Source: Verrucomicrobiota bacterium
GTDB lineage: Bacteria > Verrucomicrobiota > Verrucomicrobiia > Chthoniobacterales > SZAS-18
NCBI GenBank assembly: GCA_025353105.1
Contig: JANXRG010000017.1
Location: 1-64,000, forward strand
Direction of reading: 5' to 3'
DNA: 64,000 nucleotides
Both the position numbers and the translations under genes were made by a program. A model generated the notes under the pieces. The model made no database searches. It was not told the DNA's origin and saw only the letters and a list, made by a program, of their open reading frames with translations. Numbering within the stretch: position 1 is the stretch's first letter; each line of letters starts with the position of its first letter. Positions 1 to 8,877 of the stretch are shown in pieces.

Positions 1-348
1 ATCCGGCTTCGTTTGCTCAGAGCCACCGAGAGCGAATATCGCTTGTTCGAAACGATCGCGATCCTGTCGCTGGCCGCCCAGGCAACTTACCTCGTGGTGT
101 ACCGCAATCGTGCTTCACCCTATTGGCGGGCGGGGATCACGTTCGTTCCGCTGTTCCTTTGTCTCGGTCCGTCCGTTCTTGCGGAAGAGCTCAACTACCT
201 GCGAGCGTTGCTGCCGATGACGATCGCCTTTCAGATCGAATTGATGCAGGCGACCAACCCGTCGCGCTGGGTCTGGTTTGCCGCGGGAAATCTCGGGTTG
301 GGCTGGGAATTCCATGAGATGCTCGCAAAAATCGTTCACGCGTCATGA
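1..348 (+). CDS. C-terminal part of a membrane protein (cut by window edge)
   Basis: The reading frame is open from the first base, so the gene begins outside the window; about 115 residues are visible. Two hydrophobic stretches are visible, roughly residues 18-32 (ETIAILSLAAQATYLVVY) and 40-58, with charged loops between. I do not recognise the family. Its stop overlaps the start of the next gene by ATGA, so the two are probably cotranslated. Its place at the head of a polysaccharide locus suggests an envelope or glycan role, but that is inference. Confidence 0.6.
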   Translation: MRLRLLRATESEYRLFETIAILSLAAQATYLVVYRNRASPYWRAGITFVPLFLCLGPSVLAEELNYLRALLPMTIAFQIELMQATNPSRWVWFAAGNLGLGWEFHEMLAKIVHAS

Positions 349-1037
349 AACTCTCCGTCGTCATCCCCTGTTTCAACGAGCGGGCCACCCTGCTCGACCT
401 GTTGCGCGCCGTGAAGGCGGGGCCCGTGCAGGATCTCGAGATCATTCTGGTCGATGACGGCTCCACGGACGGCACGCGCGAGATCATCGAGCGCGAGGCG
501 CGCGCTCTGGTGGACCAGGTGATCCTCCATGACCGGAACCGCGGCAAAGGCGCGGCGCTGCGGAGCGGGTTCGCCGCGGCCACCGGCGACGTGGTCATCG
601 TGCAGGACGCGGACCTCGAATACACCCCCGAGGATTACCCGAAGTTGCTCGATCCGATTTTGAAGCGTCGGGCCGACGTCGTTTTCGGCTCGCGCTTCAC
701 CGGCGGCGACGCGCATCGCGTCGTCTATTTTTGGCACATGGTGGGAAATCGTTTCCTGACGCTCCTCTCGAACATGTGCACGAACCTCAACCTCACCGAC
801 ATGGAGACCTGCTACAAAATGTTCCGCCGGGAGATCATCCAGCAGATCACAATCGAGGAGGAGCGGTTCGGGTTCGAGCCCGAGATCACGGCCAAGGTCG
901 CGAAACTTCCCGGCTGCGTGATTTACGAGGTGGGCATCTCGTACTATGGCCGGACCTACGAGGAAGGGAAGAAAATCGGTTGGCGCGACGGCTTCCGCGC
1001 CACCTACGCCATCCTCAAGTACAACCTCTTCCGCTGA
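345..1037 (+). CDS. Glycosyltransferase family 2, polyprenyl-phosphate sugar transferase type
   Basis: A 230-residue soluble GT-A transferase of the DPM1-like GT2 group, which moves a sugar from a nucleotide donor to polyprenyl phosphate or a related acceptor. It begins with SVVIPCFNE, followed by VDDGSTDGT (donor binding) and QDADLEYTPEDY, whose DxD-type acidic cluster would hold the metal ion. Length fits DPM1-like enzymes without the C-terminal membrane domain. The start overlaps the upstream membrane protein by ATGA; that protein could supply the membrane part. The next gene, glf, starts 6 bases after the stop. Sugar and acceptor cannot be read from sequence. Confidence 0.88.
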   Translation: MKLSVVIPCFNERATLLDLLRAVKAGPVQDLEIILVDDGSTDGTREIIEREARALVDQVILHDRNRGKGAALRSGFAAATGDVVIVQDADLEYTPEDYPKLLDPILKRRADVVFGSRFTGGDAHRVVYFWHMVGNRFLTLLSNMCTNLNLTDMETCYKMFRREIIQQITIEEERFGFEPEITAKVAKLPGCVIYEVGISYYGRTYEEGKKIGWRDGFRATYAILKYNLFR

Positions 1038-1043
1038 CGACGC

Positions 1044-2171
1044 GTGCCTTCCTGCGACATCCTCATCGCCGGCTGCGGCTACGCCGGCGCCGTCCTCGCG
1101 GAACGCCTCGCTAGCCAATGCGGGCTGCACTGCCTCGTCGTCGACCGCCGCACACACATCGGCGGCAACGCCTACGACGCGCCCGATGCCGCCGGCGTTC
1201 TGCTCCACACGTACGGGCCGCATTACTTCCGCACGAACTCCCCACGCATCCGGGAATACCTCTCACAATTTACGGAGTGGCATCCGGTGGACTATAAAAT
1301 TCTCTCGTGGGCGGAAGGCCGGTTCTGGCAATTCCCGATCAATCTCAACACCTTCGAACAACTGCTCGGCCGACCCGCCGGCTCGTGCACAAGCGAGGAA
1401 ATGACGGCCACGCTGGCGGAATGGCGCGTGCCGATTGACCTGCCGAAAAACTCCGAGGAGGTCATCGTCTCGCAGGTCGGCTGGCGGCTCTACGAGCTTT
1501 TCTTCAAGAATTACACGCTCAAGCAATGGCGCCGCGACCCGAAGGATCTCGATCCCTCCGTCTGCGGCCGTATTCCCATCCGCACCAATCGTGACGACCG
1601 CTATCTCGCGGAAAACTTCCAAGCCCTGCCGCGCGACGGCTACACTGCGATGTTCCGGCGCATCCTCGATCACCCGAAGATCGAGGTCCGCCTCGGGGTC
1701 GATTACCGAGAAATCCTCCCGCACGCCGGGCACCACCATCTCGTCTACACCGGGATGATCGACGAGTATTTTGACCATCGCTTCGGCGCGCTCCCGTATC
1801 GCTCCCTGCGCTTCGAGCCGGAGACGCTGCCCGTGGAGTATTTCCAGCCGGTAATGCAGGTGAATTATCCCAATGAGCATGACTTCACCCGCATCGTGGA
1901 GATCAAACATGCCACCGGCCAGCGGTTACCGGTGACGACGATCGTTCGCGAATACCCGGCGGACTACGGGCCCGGGAAGGAGGCGTACTATCCGATTCCC
2001 GCACCCGAGGCGCGCGCGCTGTACGAAAAATACGCGGCGCGGGCCGAGCAGGAGCGCGACGTCAGCTTCGTGGGTCGGCTCGCCACGTATCGTTACTACA
2101 ACATGGACCAGGTGGTCGGCATGGCGCTCGCCGAATTCGAAAAACTCCGCCCGAAGTTTTTGCGCACCTGA
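1044..2171 (+). CDS. glf: UDP-galactopyranose mutase
   Basis: A 375-residue flavoprotein that converts UDP-galactopyranose to UDP-galactofuranose. The N-terminus carries the dinucleotide fold (DILIAGCGYAGAVLAERLA) and the GGNAYD stretch typical of Glf. Further Glf-like blocks are GPHYFRTNSPRI, WQFPINLNTF, the KQWRRDPKDLDPSV region and a C-terminal GRLATYRYYNMDQVVG for flavin contact. The start is GTG at 1044, 6 bases after the preceding stop. Its presence implies galactofuranose in the glycan made by this locus. Confidence 0.93.
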   Translation: MPSCDILIAGCGYAGAVLAERLASQCGLHCLVVDRRTHIGGNAYDAPDAAGVLLHTYGPHYFRTNSPRIREYLSQFTEWHPVDYKILSWAEGRFWQFPINLNTFEQLLGRPAGSCTSEEMTATLAEWRVPIDLPKNSEEVIVSQVGWRLYELFFKNYTLKQWRRDPKDLDPSVCGRIPIRTNRDDRYLAENFQALPRDGYTAMFRRILDHPKIEVRLGVDYREILPHAGHHHLVYTGMIDEYFDHRFGALPYRSLRFEPETLPVEYFQPVMQVNYPNEHDFTRIVEIKHATGQRLPVTTIVREYPADYGPGKEAYYPIPAPEARALYEKYAARAEQERDVSFVGRLATYRYYNMDQVVGMALAEFEKLRPKFLRT

Positions 2172-2183
2172 GGCGGCGCCCAG

Positions 2184-2870
2184 TCAAAGCCCCTTCGGCG
2201 GGTCCGGCTTTTTCGGTTTCTCGAGAAAAACGCGCGCGGTCCGACGCAGTCGCGACTTGGCGGCCTCCACTCCGGGCACACTGCTCGTTTCCGGATCGAA
2301 CACGCCTTCCGCCATCATCCGGTGCGCCTCGGGCGAAATCCCGTGGCTGATCCGCAGGCCGTATTTCCGTTTGAGATAGGCCTCCAGCGGCAGCCACTCA
2401 TCGCCCAGCTTCACGCGGTTCGTCCACGCGCAGACGGTGAGCGTTTCCCCCGCCGCGTCGCTGCCGTGCACCTTCGAAAGTTCCACCGACATCACGAGCG
2501 CATACGGAATCACGCCATTTTGTGAAAGCGGCTGCATCCGCGCGCGGTAGGCGACCATGTTCCCGTCTGTCCCCAGCCCCTGCATTTCGAAGACGGCCGT
2601 TTCGCCCGCCAGGCCAAAGACCCGATCCAGAACCTGCGTCACCTGGGGCCGGTCGAGTTCCGCCACGTACTCGAGGTACCGGCCGCCAATGACCTGATCG
2701 ATTTCCTGGGATGCGACAACGCGATTCACGTATCGAATCGTACCCGCGCGATCGATCACCATCAGGAAGTAGTCCGGCGGGCATTCCGCCGAGAACCAGA
2801 CAAATTCCGGATGCGAGAAAAAGGGCGCTTTGGGCTTGGCCCAGGGTGCGTCTTGCGGACCGGTCGGCAT
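2184..2870 (-). CDS. PAS-domain protein with a degenerate C-terminal CxxC-type module
   Basis: The 228-residue protein has a PAS-like sensor region (about residues 33-135): YFLMVIDRAGTIRYVNR, IGGRYLEYV and a conserved C-terminal sheet. The last 90 residues follow the pattern of a short module often found after PAS or receiver domains (CxWCkkIrdd...W..le.Y....d..fSHGiCpeC). Here only the first Cys remains: CAWTNRVKLGDEWLPLEAY then ISHGISPEAH, so metal-binding cysteines are lost. I chose the ATG at 2870 because the PAS region starts soon after; the open frame further upstream is antisense to the divergent GT2 gene. There is no kinase or output domain. Signal and partner are unknown. Confidence 0.75.
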   Translation of the reverse strand: MPTGPQDAPWAKPKAPFFSHPEFVWFSAECPPDYFLMVIDRAGTIRYVNRVVASQEIDQVIGGRYLEYVAELDRPQVTQVLDRVFGLAGETAVFEMQGLGTDGNMVAYRARMQPLSQNGVIPYALVMSVELSKVHGSDAAGETLTVCAWTNRVKLGDEWLPLEAYLKRKYGLRISHGISPEAHRMMAEGVFDPETSSVPGVEAAKSRLRRTARVFLEKPKKPDPPKGL

Positions 2871-3047
2871 AGGACTTGAAATCCAGTTTGTCTCGGGTCG
2901 TCGCGCGCTTGGAGCACGAGACGGCTGGTCATAACAACCGGTACGGGGCGTTTGTGCACGAAAAAAATGCCGGTCTCGGCCGGGGCTCGACGCATATGGC
3001 GCTTGTCGGCAGACGGCTTCACGCGTTATCCAGAGCAAAGCCCGCGC

Positions 3048-3770
3048 ATGGATCACCCCTCTCCGGAACTGTTGGTCGTCCTGCCCGTCTACAACGAGCA
3101 GGCCAGCGTCCGGAAGGTCGCGATCGAGTTCTTTGAGGAAATCGAGAACTGGACGGAGCACTTCGTATTCCTCGCGCTGGACGATGGTTCCACCGATAAC
3201 ACCCCCACCGTGCTCGACCGCCTCCGGATCCAACTGGGGCCGCGTTTCGAGATTCTGCGGCACGCGAACCGAGGCCACGGCCAGACCTGCCTCGCCGGGT
3301 ACCGCGCCGCCGCTGCGCGCGGCATCCCGTTCGTTCTCCAGATCGACTCGGACGGACAATGCGATCCGCAATACTTTTTCCGGTTTTGGCGCCTGCGCGA
3401 ACGTGCGGATGTCATTTACGGGGTGCGCACCAAGCGCGATGACGGCATCCGACGAGTCATCGCGAGCATGGTCCTGCGCGTCTTCCTGCTCGTCGGATTT
3501 CGCGTCCTCTGCCTCGATGCCAACATCCCCTACCGCCTGATGAAGACGGATAAAATCGCGCCGTTTGTCGATCGGATCGGTCCCGACTTCAACCTCGCGA
3601 ACATCGGTCTCGCCGTGGCGCTTAAACGCGCGGCGGGAATCGTCGACGCACACGTGCCGATTCGCTTTCGGGAACGGTACGGCGGCGAGCCGAGCGTGAA
3701 GCTTTCGCTGTTCGGGCGGAAGGCAATGGAACTGTACCGGAACATCCGGCAGATGCTCACTCCGGGCTGA
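3048..3770 (+). CDS. Glycosyltransferase family 2
   Basis: A 240-residue GT2 enzyme: LLVVLPVYNEQASV, LDDGSTDNTP, HANRGHGQTC and IDSDGQCDPQYF, the last carrying the metal-binding DxD. It resembles bacterial DPM1-like enzymes and has a hydrophobic segment near residues 140-165 (VIASMVLRVFLLVGF). The ATG at 3048 is preferred; the frame is open upstream to 2952 but that part is Arg/Pro-rich and unlike GT2. It faces away from the PAS gene across about 180 bases and precedes the epimerase/reductase gene by 55 bases. Confidence 0.87.
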   Translation: MDHPSPELLVVLPVYNEQASVRKVAIEFFEEIENWTEHFVFLALDDGSTDNTPTVLDRLRIQLGPRFEILRHANRGHGQTCLAGYRAAAARGIPFVLQIDSDGQCDPQYFFRFWRLRERADVIYGVRTKRDDGIRRVIASMVLRVFLLVGFRVLCLDANIPYRLMKTDKIAPFVDRIGPDFNLANIGLAVALKRAAGIVDAHVPIRFRERYGGEPSVKLSLFGRKAMELYRNIRQMLTPG

Positions 3771-3825
3771 TTTGCCTGAACTCTCGCTTGCTTGCGAGCC
3801 CGCGCAGAACGAATTTCCGTCCGCC

Positions 3826-4719
3826 ATGATCATACTCCTCGGGGGCACGGGCTATATCGGGCGCGCTTACCAGCGGTTCTTCGAGCGCGGTGGGATTCCC
3901 TTTCGAAGCCTTTCGCGTGATGAAGTGGACTACACGGATCCGGACCGGCTTGCCGCCGGCTTGCGCTATTTCGGCGCGACGTTCGTGATCAACGCGGCGG
4001 GGTACACCGGCAAGCCCAACGTCGATGCCTGCGAGGACCACAAGGCGGACTGCCTCTTCGGCAACGCCGTGGTGCCCGGTCGAATCCGCCTCGCCTGTGA
4101 GACGGTCGGCGTGCCTTGGGGCCAGGTCTCGAGCGGCTGCATTTACAACGGGACCCGGGCGGGTAAGGCGGGATTTACGGAGGACGACGCACCGAATTTC
4201 AGCTTTCGGCACCCGCCCTGCAGCTTTTACAGCGGCACCAAGGCTCTTGGGGAAGAAATTCTCGCGGATGCCGCCCAATGCTATATCTGGCGACTGCGCA
4301 TTCCTTTCAACGAGGTCGATGAATCGCGCAATTACCTCGCCAAAATCATGCGCTACCAACGGCTCGTCGACGCGACCAACTCGCTCTCGCAACTCGACGA
4401 GTTCGTCGGCGCCACTTGGCAACTCTGGCAGCTCCGCGCCCCCTTCGGCATTTACAACGTCACGAATCCCGGCGCGGTCCAGACGCGGGATATCGTCGGG
4501 ATGATCCAGCGCGCGGGCGTGTGCCGGAAGGCCTTCGAATTTTTCGCGGACGAGGCGGAGTTCATGCGCACGGCCGCCCGGACCCCCCGCTCGAATTGCC
4601 TGCTCGACAGTTCCAAGCTGGCGCGCGCCGGCGTTCGGATGACCGGGGTGCACGAGGCCCTCGAAACGGCGCTGCGAAAGTGGTCGAAAGAACCGGTCGC
4701 GGAGGCCGCGCTGGCATGA
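3826..4719 (+). CDS. Nucleotide-rhamnose synthase/epimerase-reductase (NRS/ER, plant UER1-like)
   Basis: A 297-residue NAD(P)-binding short-chain dehydrogenase-type protein, probably turning a nucleotide-4-keto-6-deoxyglucose into the L-rhamnose nucleotide by 3,5-epimerisation and 4-reduction. Seen: GGTGYIG near the N-terminus, VINAAGYTGKPNVDACEDHK (residues 54-73), SSGCIYN (Cys105), YSGTK (Tyr135/Lys139), RNYLAKIMRY (Lys173), YNVTNPG and TPRSNCLLDSSKL. These blocks match my memory of Arabidopsis UER1 (AAGVTGRPNVDWCESHK, TGCIFEY, YSKTK, NFTNPG, PRSNNELD) much better than RmlD. Cys105 and Lys173 fall where I recall the plant epimerase residues. ATG at 3826 is used; an upstream TTG is unlikely. 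It overlaps rmlB by ATGA. Confidence 0.78.
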   Translation: MIILLGGTGYIGRAYQRFFERGGIPFRSLSRDEVDYTDPDRLAAGLRYFGATFVINAAGYTGKPNVDACEDHKADCLFGNAVVPGRIRLACETVGVPWGQVSSGCIYNGTRAGKAGFTEDDAPNFSFRHPPCSFYSGTKALGEEILADAAQCYIWRLRIPFNEVDESRNYLAKIMRYQRLVDATNSLSQLDEFVGATWQLWQLRAPFGIYNVTNPGAVQTRDIVGMIQRAGVCRKAFEFFADEAEFMRTAARTPRSNCLLDSSKLARAGVRMTGVHEALETALRKWSKEPVAEAALA

Positions 4720-5810
4720 CGCGGGCGTTCCTCATCACGGGCGGGGCGGGATTTATCGGTTCGAGCTTCGTCCGCCAGGCGTTGGCGCGCCCAGATGTCC
4801 GGGTCGTGGTGAATCTCGACAAGCTGACCTACGCCGGCCACCTGGAAAACCTCGCCGAAATCGTCGCCGATGCGCACCATCACTTTGTGCGGGGCGACAT
4901 CAACGACCCCGCGCTCGTCGCGCGACTGCTGCGCGAGCACGACGTGGATGTCATCGTCAACTTCGCTGCCGAATCGCACGTCGATCGTTCGATTGATTCG
5001 CCGGAGCCGTTTCTGCAAACCAACGTGCTCGGAACGTTTCGCCTGCTCGAGGCGAGTGCGCGTCATCGCGCCGCGCTACCCCCGGATCGCGCAGCCGCCT
5101 TCCGGCTGCTCCACGTGTCGACCGATGAAGTGTACGGCTCGCTGGAGGCCGGCGCGGCGCCGTTTTCCGAGACGCATCCGCACCGCCCGAACAGCCCGTA
5201 CGCTGCGTCCAAGGCCGGCGCGGATCATCTCGTGCGGGCGTACTTCCACACCTTCGGTCTGCCGGTGCTGACGACGAACTGCTCGAACAACTACGGGCCG
5301 CGTCAGTTCCCGGAAAAATTGATCCCGCTCGCACTACGGAGTGCGCTGGCCGGGCGCCCCATTCCGATTTATGGCGACGGCCGGCAGGTGCGCGACTGGC
5401 TTTTTGTGGAGGATCACTGCGACGCAATCTGGCGCGTGCTCGAGTCCGGCCGACCGGGCGAGACGTACAATATCGGCGGGAGTTGCGAGCGCACAAACGT
5501 CGCGTTGGTGGGGGAAATCTGCGCCGTGCTCGATGCCATTTCGGGGCGGCCCGATCGCAAATCGTATCGCGACCAAATCACGTTCGTGCCCGATCGTCCG
5601 GGCCATGACCGCCGCTACGCCATCGATCACACGAAGATCTCCCGCGAACTCGGCTGGCAGCCGGCGGAATCGCTGGCGACCGGGCTCGAAAAGACCGTGC
5701 GCTGGTACTTGACCAATCCCGTCTGGTGCGACGCCGTGACCCGTTCCTCATTGTACCAGGGGGAACGACTGGGCGTGACAAATCCTGAACCCGCCGCGGC
5801 TCATGCATAA
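4716..5810 (+). CDS. rmlB: dTDP-glucose 4,6-dehydratase
   Basis: A 364-residue extended SDR that converts dTDP-glucose to dTDP-4-keto-6-deoxyglucose. Visible are the NAD-binding [27 protein letters not shown] (typical of RmlB), [12 protein letters not shown], the active-site STDEVYGSL with Thr136-Asp137-Glu138, and [12 protein letters not shown] with Tyr162/Lys166. [17 protein letters not shown] and [12 protein letters not shown] are also family blocks. Start ATG at 4716 overlaps the stop of the epimerase/reductase gene; the frame further upstream is a shadow. Its C-terminus overlaps rmlA by 8 bases. Confidence 0.96.
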   Translation: MTRAFLITGGAGFIGSSFVRQALARPDVRVVVNLDKLTYAGHLENLAEIVADAHHHFVRGDINDPALVARLLREHDVDVIVNFAAESHVDRSIDSPEPFLQTNVLGTFRLLEASARHRAALPPDRAAAFRLLHVSTDEVYGSLEAGAAPFSETHPHRPNSPYAASKAGADHLVRAYFHTFGLPVLTTNCSNNYGPRQFPEKLIPLALRSALAGRPIPIYGDGRQVRDWLFVEDHCDAIWRVLESGRPGETYNIGGSCERTNVALVGEICAVLDAISGRPDRKSYRDQITFVPDRPGHDRRYAIDHTKISRELGWQPAESLATGLEKTVRWYLTNPVWCDAVTRSSLYQGERLGVTNPEPAAAHA

Positions 5811-6681
5811 AGGAATCGTTCTCGCGGGCGGCTCGGGCACGCGGCTGTATCCGCTCACGCGTTCCGTAAGCAAGCAGCTCATGCCGATTTACGACAAACC
5901 GATGGTGTATTACCCGCTCTCGGTCCTGATGCTCGCGGGCATTCGCGACGTGCTGCTGATTTCCACCCCGACAGATTTGCCGCAATTTGAACACCTCCTC
6001 GGTGATGGTTCGGCCTTCGGCATCCGGCTCAGCTACGCGCCGCAACCTTCGCCGGATGGTCTCGCACAGGCCTTCTTGATCGGCGCGGGTTTTCTCGGCG
6101 GCGCGCCGGCCTGCCTCGTCCTCGGCGACAATCTTTTCTACGGGCACACGCTGCCTGATGTCCTTTCGCACGCGGCGCAACGAAGGGCCGGAGCCACGAT
6201 CTTCGGTTATCGCGTCGCCGATCCCACCGCGTATGGAGTCGTGGAGTTTGACGAGTCGGGCCGGGCGATCTCGCTGGAGGAAAAGCCGGCTCATCCCCGC
6301 TCCAGCTACGCGGTGCCGGGTCTTTATTTTTATGACGACACGGTGGTGGAGCGGGCGCGTTCGCTGCGTCCCTCCCCCCGCGGCGAGTTGGAAATCACGG
6401 ACTTGAACCGGCTCTATCTCGCGGAGGGATTGCTCCACGTCGAGCGCCTCGGACGCGGCACCGCCTGGCTCGACACCGGAACCCCCGATGCGCTGCTGCA
6501 GGCGGCAAATTTCATCCAGGCGCTGCAACAGCGGCAGGGCTTGAAGATTGCCTGCCTCGAGGAAATCGCGTGGGAAAACCATTGGATCGATGCGGCCACG
6601 CTGGAGCAGCAGATTACGCGGCTCGGGAAAACGCCGTACGCGGACTACCTGCGGCGTCGCTTGCGCGATGAGACACGCTGA
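5803..6681 (+). CDS. rmlA: Glucose-1-phosphate thymidylyltransferase
   Basis: A 292-residue nucleotidyltransferase that makes dTDP-glucose from dTTP and glucose-1-phosphate. The N-terminal signature [13 protein letters not shown] and [17 protein letters not shown] are nearly invariant in Rml[35 protein letters not shown] and the [14 protein letters not shown] block follow in the expected order. Length is standard. It is the last rml gene here; no rmlC follows. It lies 26 bases before a GT2 gene. Confidence 0.96.
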   Translation: MHKGIVLAGGSGTRLYPLTRSVSKQLMPIYDKPMVYYPLSVLMLAGIRDVLLISTPTDLPQFEHLLGDGSAFGIRLSYAPQPSPDGLAQAFLIGAGFLGGAPACLVLGDNLFYGHTLPDVLSHAAQRRAGATIFGYRVADPTAYGVVEFDESGRAISLEEKPAHPRSSYAVPGLYFYDDTVVERARSLRPSPRGELEITDLNRLYLAEGLLHVERLGRGTAWLDTGTPDALLQAANFIQALQQRQGLKIACLEEIAWENHWIDAATLEQQITRLGKTPYADYLRRRLRDETR

Positions 6682-6707
6682 CGAACGAAGCGTCTGCCTT
6701 TGCCGCG

Positions 6708-7649
6708 ATGCCTGACATTTCGATCATCATTCCCGTTTTCAACTGCCTCGATCTGACGCGCGCGTGCGTTGCAAGCCTCGAGGAGACGATTGGACGGCGC
6801 GATGACTTCGAAGTCATTTTTGCCGATGACGCCTCGACGGATGGCACATCCGACTGGCTGAAATCCCTGCCCGCGCCGCGTTATCGTTTTGTCCGCCTCG
6901 AGTCGAACTGCGGCTACGCGGCGGCGAACAACGCGGCCGTGAAGATGGCGCGCGGCCAGTATCTCGTGTTGTTGAATAACGACACCGTGCTTCTTCCCGG
7001 TTGGCTGGAGGCCATGATTCGTGTGTTGGTGCGCGCGCCGTCCGCCGGCGTCGTCGGCAATGTGCAGCGGGAAGCGGAAAGCGGCCTGATCGATCATCTT
7101 GGAGTTTGGTTTACGCTCGGCGGCTATCCCGTCCACGCGGGCCGGGATTTGGCTGTTCCACCCGATGAAGAATATCACGCCTGGCCCGCCGTCACGGCCG
7201 CCTGCTGCGTCATGCGAAGGGATTTTTTCACGCGACTGGGGGGTTTCGATGAAAAGTTTCGGAATAGCTACGAGGACACGGATTTCTGCCTGAAAGCCCG
7301 CGCGGCGGGATTCCGGAATTACGTGGCGAACCGAAGCGTCATTTACCATCACGTCAGTGCCTCGCCGGGCCGGAAGGACAACGATGTCCGGAACTTCGGA
7401 CTCTTCTGGGCACGCTGGGGCGGCATGATTTCCAATTTGATCGAGGCACACCAACAGGCGGAAATTCGCGGGCAGCAACTTTGCCAAATCCACGAGCACC
7501 GGCATCGCGACGGCTGGCGTTACCTTCGCAAGCATGTCTTCCGACCGTGGCGCTACAACGCCACCCGCCTGCGCGAGGCGATGGCGGGAGTCGTTTCGCG
7601 ACTGCCCGCTTCCTCCACGGTGAAACCTGACCCGTTCTTTCGCTTGTGA
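6708..7649 (+). CDS. Glycosyltransferase family 2, rhamnosyltransferase-like
   Basis: A 313-residue GT2 enzyme: ISIIIPVFNCLDLTRAC, FADDASTDGTSDWL, NCGYAAANNAAV and VLLNNDTVLLPGWLEAM, where the second Asp-containing block binds metal. ACCVMRRDFFTRLGGFDE and YEDTDFCLKARAAGFRNYV are typical of O-antigen GT2 enzymes such as WbbL-like rhamnosyltransferases. The C-terminal 80 residues are basic and Trp/His-rich. Its place after rmlA makes dTDP-rhamnose a reasonable donor, but this is inference. It overlaps the next gene (GTGA). Confidence 0.87.
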   Translation: MPDISIIIPVFNCLDLTRACVASLEETIGRRDDFEVIFADDASTDGTSDWLKSLPAPRYRFVRLESNCGYAAANNAAVKMARGQYLVLLNNDTVLLPGWLEAMIRVLVRAPSAGVVGNVQREAESGLIDHLGVWFTLGGYPVHAGRDLAVPPDEEYHAWPAVTAACCVMRRDFFTRLGGFDEKFRNSYEDTDFCLKARAAGFRNYVANRSVIYHHVSASPGRKDNDVRNFGLFWARWGGMISNLIEAHQQAEIRGQQLCQIHEHRHRDGWRYLRKHVFRPWRYNATRLREAMAGVVSRLPASSTVKPDPFFRL

Positions 7650-8866
7650 ACGATTGCCCGCTCATTTACGTCGCCGCCGGGGACACCGCGCGGAATCCCT
7701 CCCGGTCCGGGATTCAGACGACGGTGCGCCGACTTGTCGCTGAGTTGGGCCGTCGCCATCCCGACCGCTCGCGCCTGGCTTTTTGGAACCGACACGCGAA
7801 TACCCTTCATCCGCTGCCTCGACAATTCTCGCTCGGCCTTGCGGCCGAGCCGCTCCGGCACGCACCGACTCTCACGCTCGCACAAAGACTTGCGGCGTTT
7901 CCGGGATGGCTCCCGGGCCGGGCCGATGATCGCATCCCCCTCCATCGCCATCCGCGGCACGCGCGCAACCTGCGCGGAGCATGGCTGCTGCTCCCGGAAC
8001 TGCTCTACGGCGACCGGCGAACGGAGAGATTTGTGGCCTACGCGCATCGCCATGGCATGCGGGTCGCCGCGATCTTCCACGATGCCATTCCGATTCAGCA
8101 TCCGGAGTTCGCCCGGCCCGGACTGACCGCGCTGCATCGGGGCTACATGCGGGAGCTTTCAAAGATCGATTTGCTGCTGCCGACGTCGGAGACTTCGGCG
8201 AGCGCGTGGCGTGACGTGATCAAAGGTGAACGCCTGGCTTCGCCCACGCTGAAGATCGTCCCGCTCGCGGGGGAAATCGCGGGCGTGCCCCGGGTGCTCG
8301 ATCCTCCCGTCCCGCGGACAGGGACGATTCGCGCGCTGTGCGTGTCGACCGTCGAGCCTCGCAAGAATCATCGCACACTTTGCGCGGCGTTGGAGCAAAT
8401 CGCGGCGACCGCCGGTGGGCTGCCCTTTCAAATGGACCTCGTTGGTGCCCCCGATCTGGCCGCACCCGACCTCGAAGCGTTCCTGGCCGCCGCGGAACGG
8501 CGATTCGCCGGCCAACTCCGGTGGCATCGGCGGGTCGATTCCGGGACCCTGCGGCAGCTTTACGAGCAATGCGATTTCACGGTCTATCCTTCCGTCGTGG
8601 AGGGATTCGGCCTGCCCATCATCGAGAGCCTCTGGTTCGCCCGACCCTGCATCTGTGCGAACTTCGGCGTGATGCAAGAGAACGCACACGCGGGCGGATG
8701 TCTCACGGTCGACGTCCGCGACGCGACTGCGCTCGCCGCCGCGATGCACCGTTTGGTTGCCGAACCTGACCTTCGAAATCGCCTGGCCCTTGAAGCGACC
8801 CTCCGTCCGATCCGGACATGGAGCCAGTATGCCGACGAGATTGTTCAGGCACTCGACCGCCATTGA
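7646..8866 (+). CDS. Glycosyltransferase family 4 (GT-B)
   Basis: A 406-residue retaining GT-B transferase. The C-terminal half carries CVSTVEPRKNHRTL, LYEQCDFTVYPSVVEGFGL and PIIESLWFARPCI, containing the EX7E nucleotide-sugar motif. The N-terminal half has the DAIPIQHPEF and LLPTSETSASAWRDV blocks seen in mannosyl/rhamnosyl GT4 enzymes. The start is GTG at 7646, overlapping the upstream GT2 stop. It lies 11 bases before the GT9 gene, so the three transferases are probably one unit. Confidence 0.87.
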   Translation: MNDCPLIYVAAGDTARNPSRSGIQTTVRRLVAELGRRHPDRSRLAFWNRHANTLHPLPRQFSLGLAAEPLRHAPTLTLAQRLAAFPGWLPGRADDRIPLHRHPRHARNLRGAWLLLPELLYGDRRTERFVAYAHRHGMRVAAIFHDAIPIQHPEFARPGLTALHRGYMRELSKIDLLLPTSETSASAWRDVIKGERLASPTLKIVPLAGEIAGVPRVLDPPVPRTGTIRALCVSTVEPRKNHRTLCAALEQIAATAGGLPFQMDLVGAPDLAAPDLEAFLAAAERRFAGQLRWHRRVDSGTLRQLYEQCDFTVYPSVVEGFGLPIIESLWFARPCICANFGVMQENAHAGGCLTVDVRDATALAAAMHRLVAEPDLRNRLALEATLRPIRTWSQYADEIVQALDRH

Positions 8867-8877
8867 TCATTCGCCGC

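Noticed and set aside
2871-3848. Open minus-strand frame extending the PAS protein to 554 residues
   Set aside because: It lies antisense to the GT2 gene, is rich in Arg/Asp/His shadow-type residues, and the PAS region starts naturally at the ATG at 2870.
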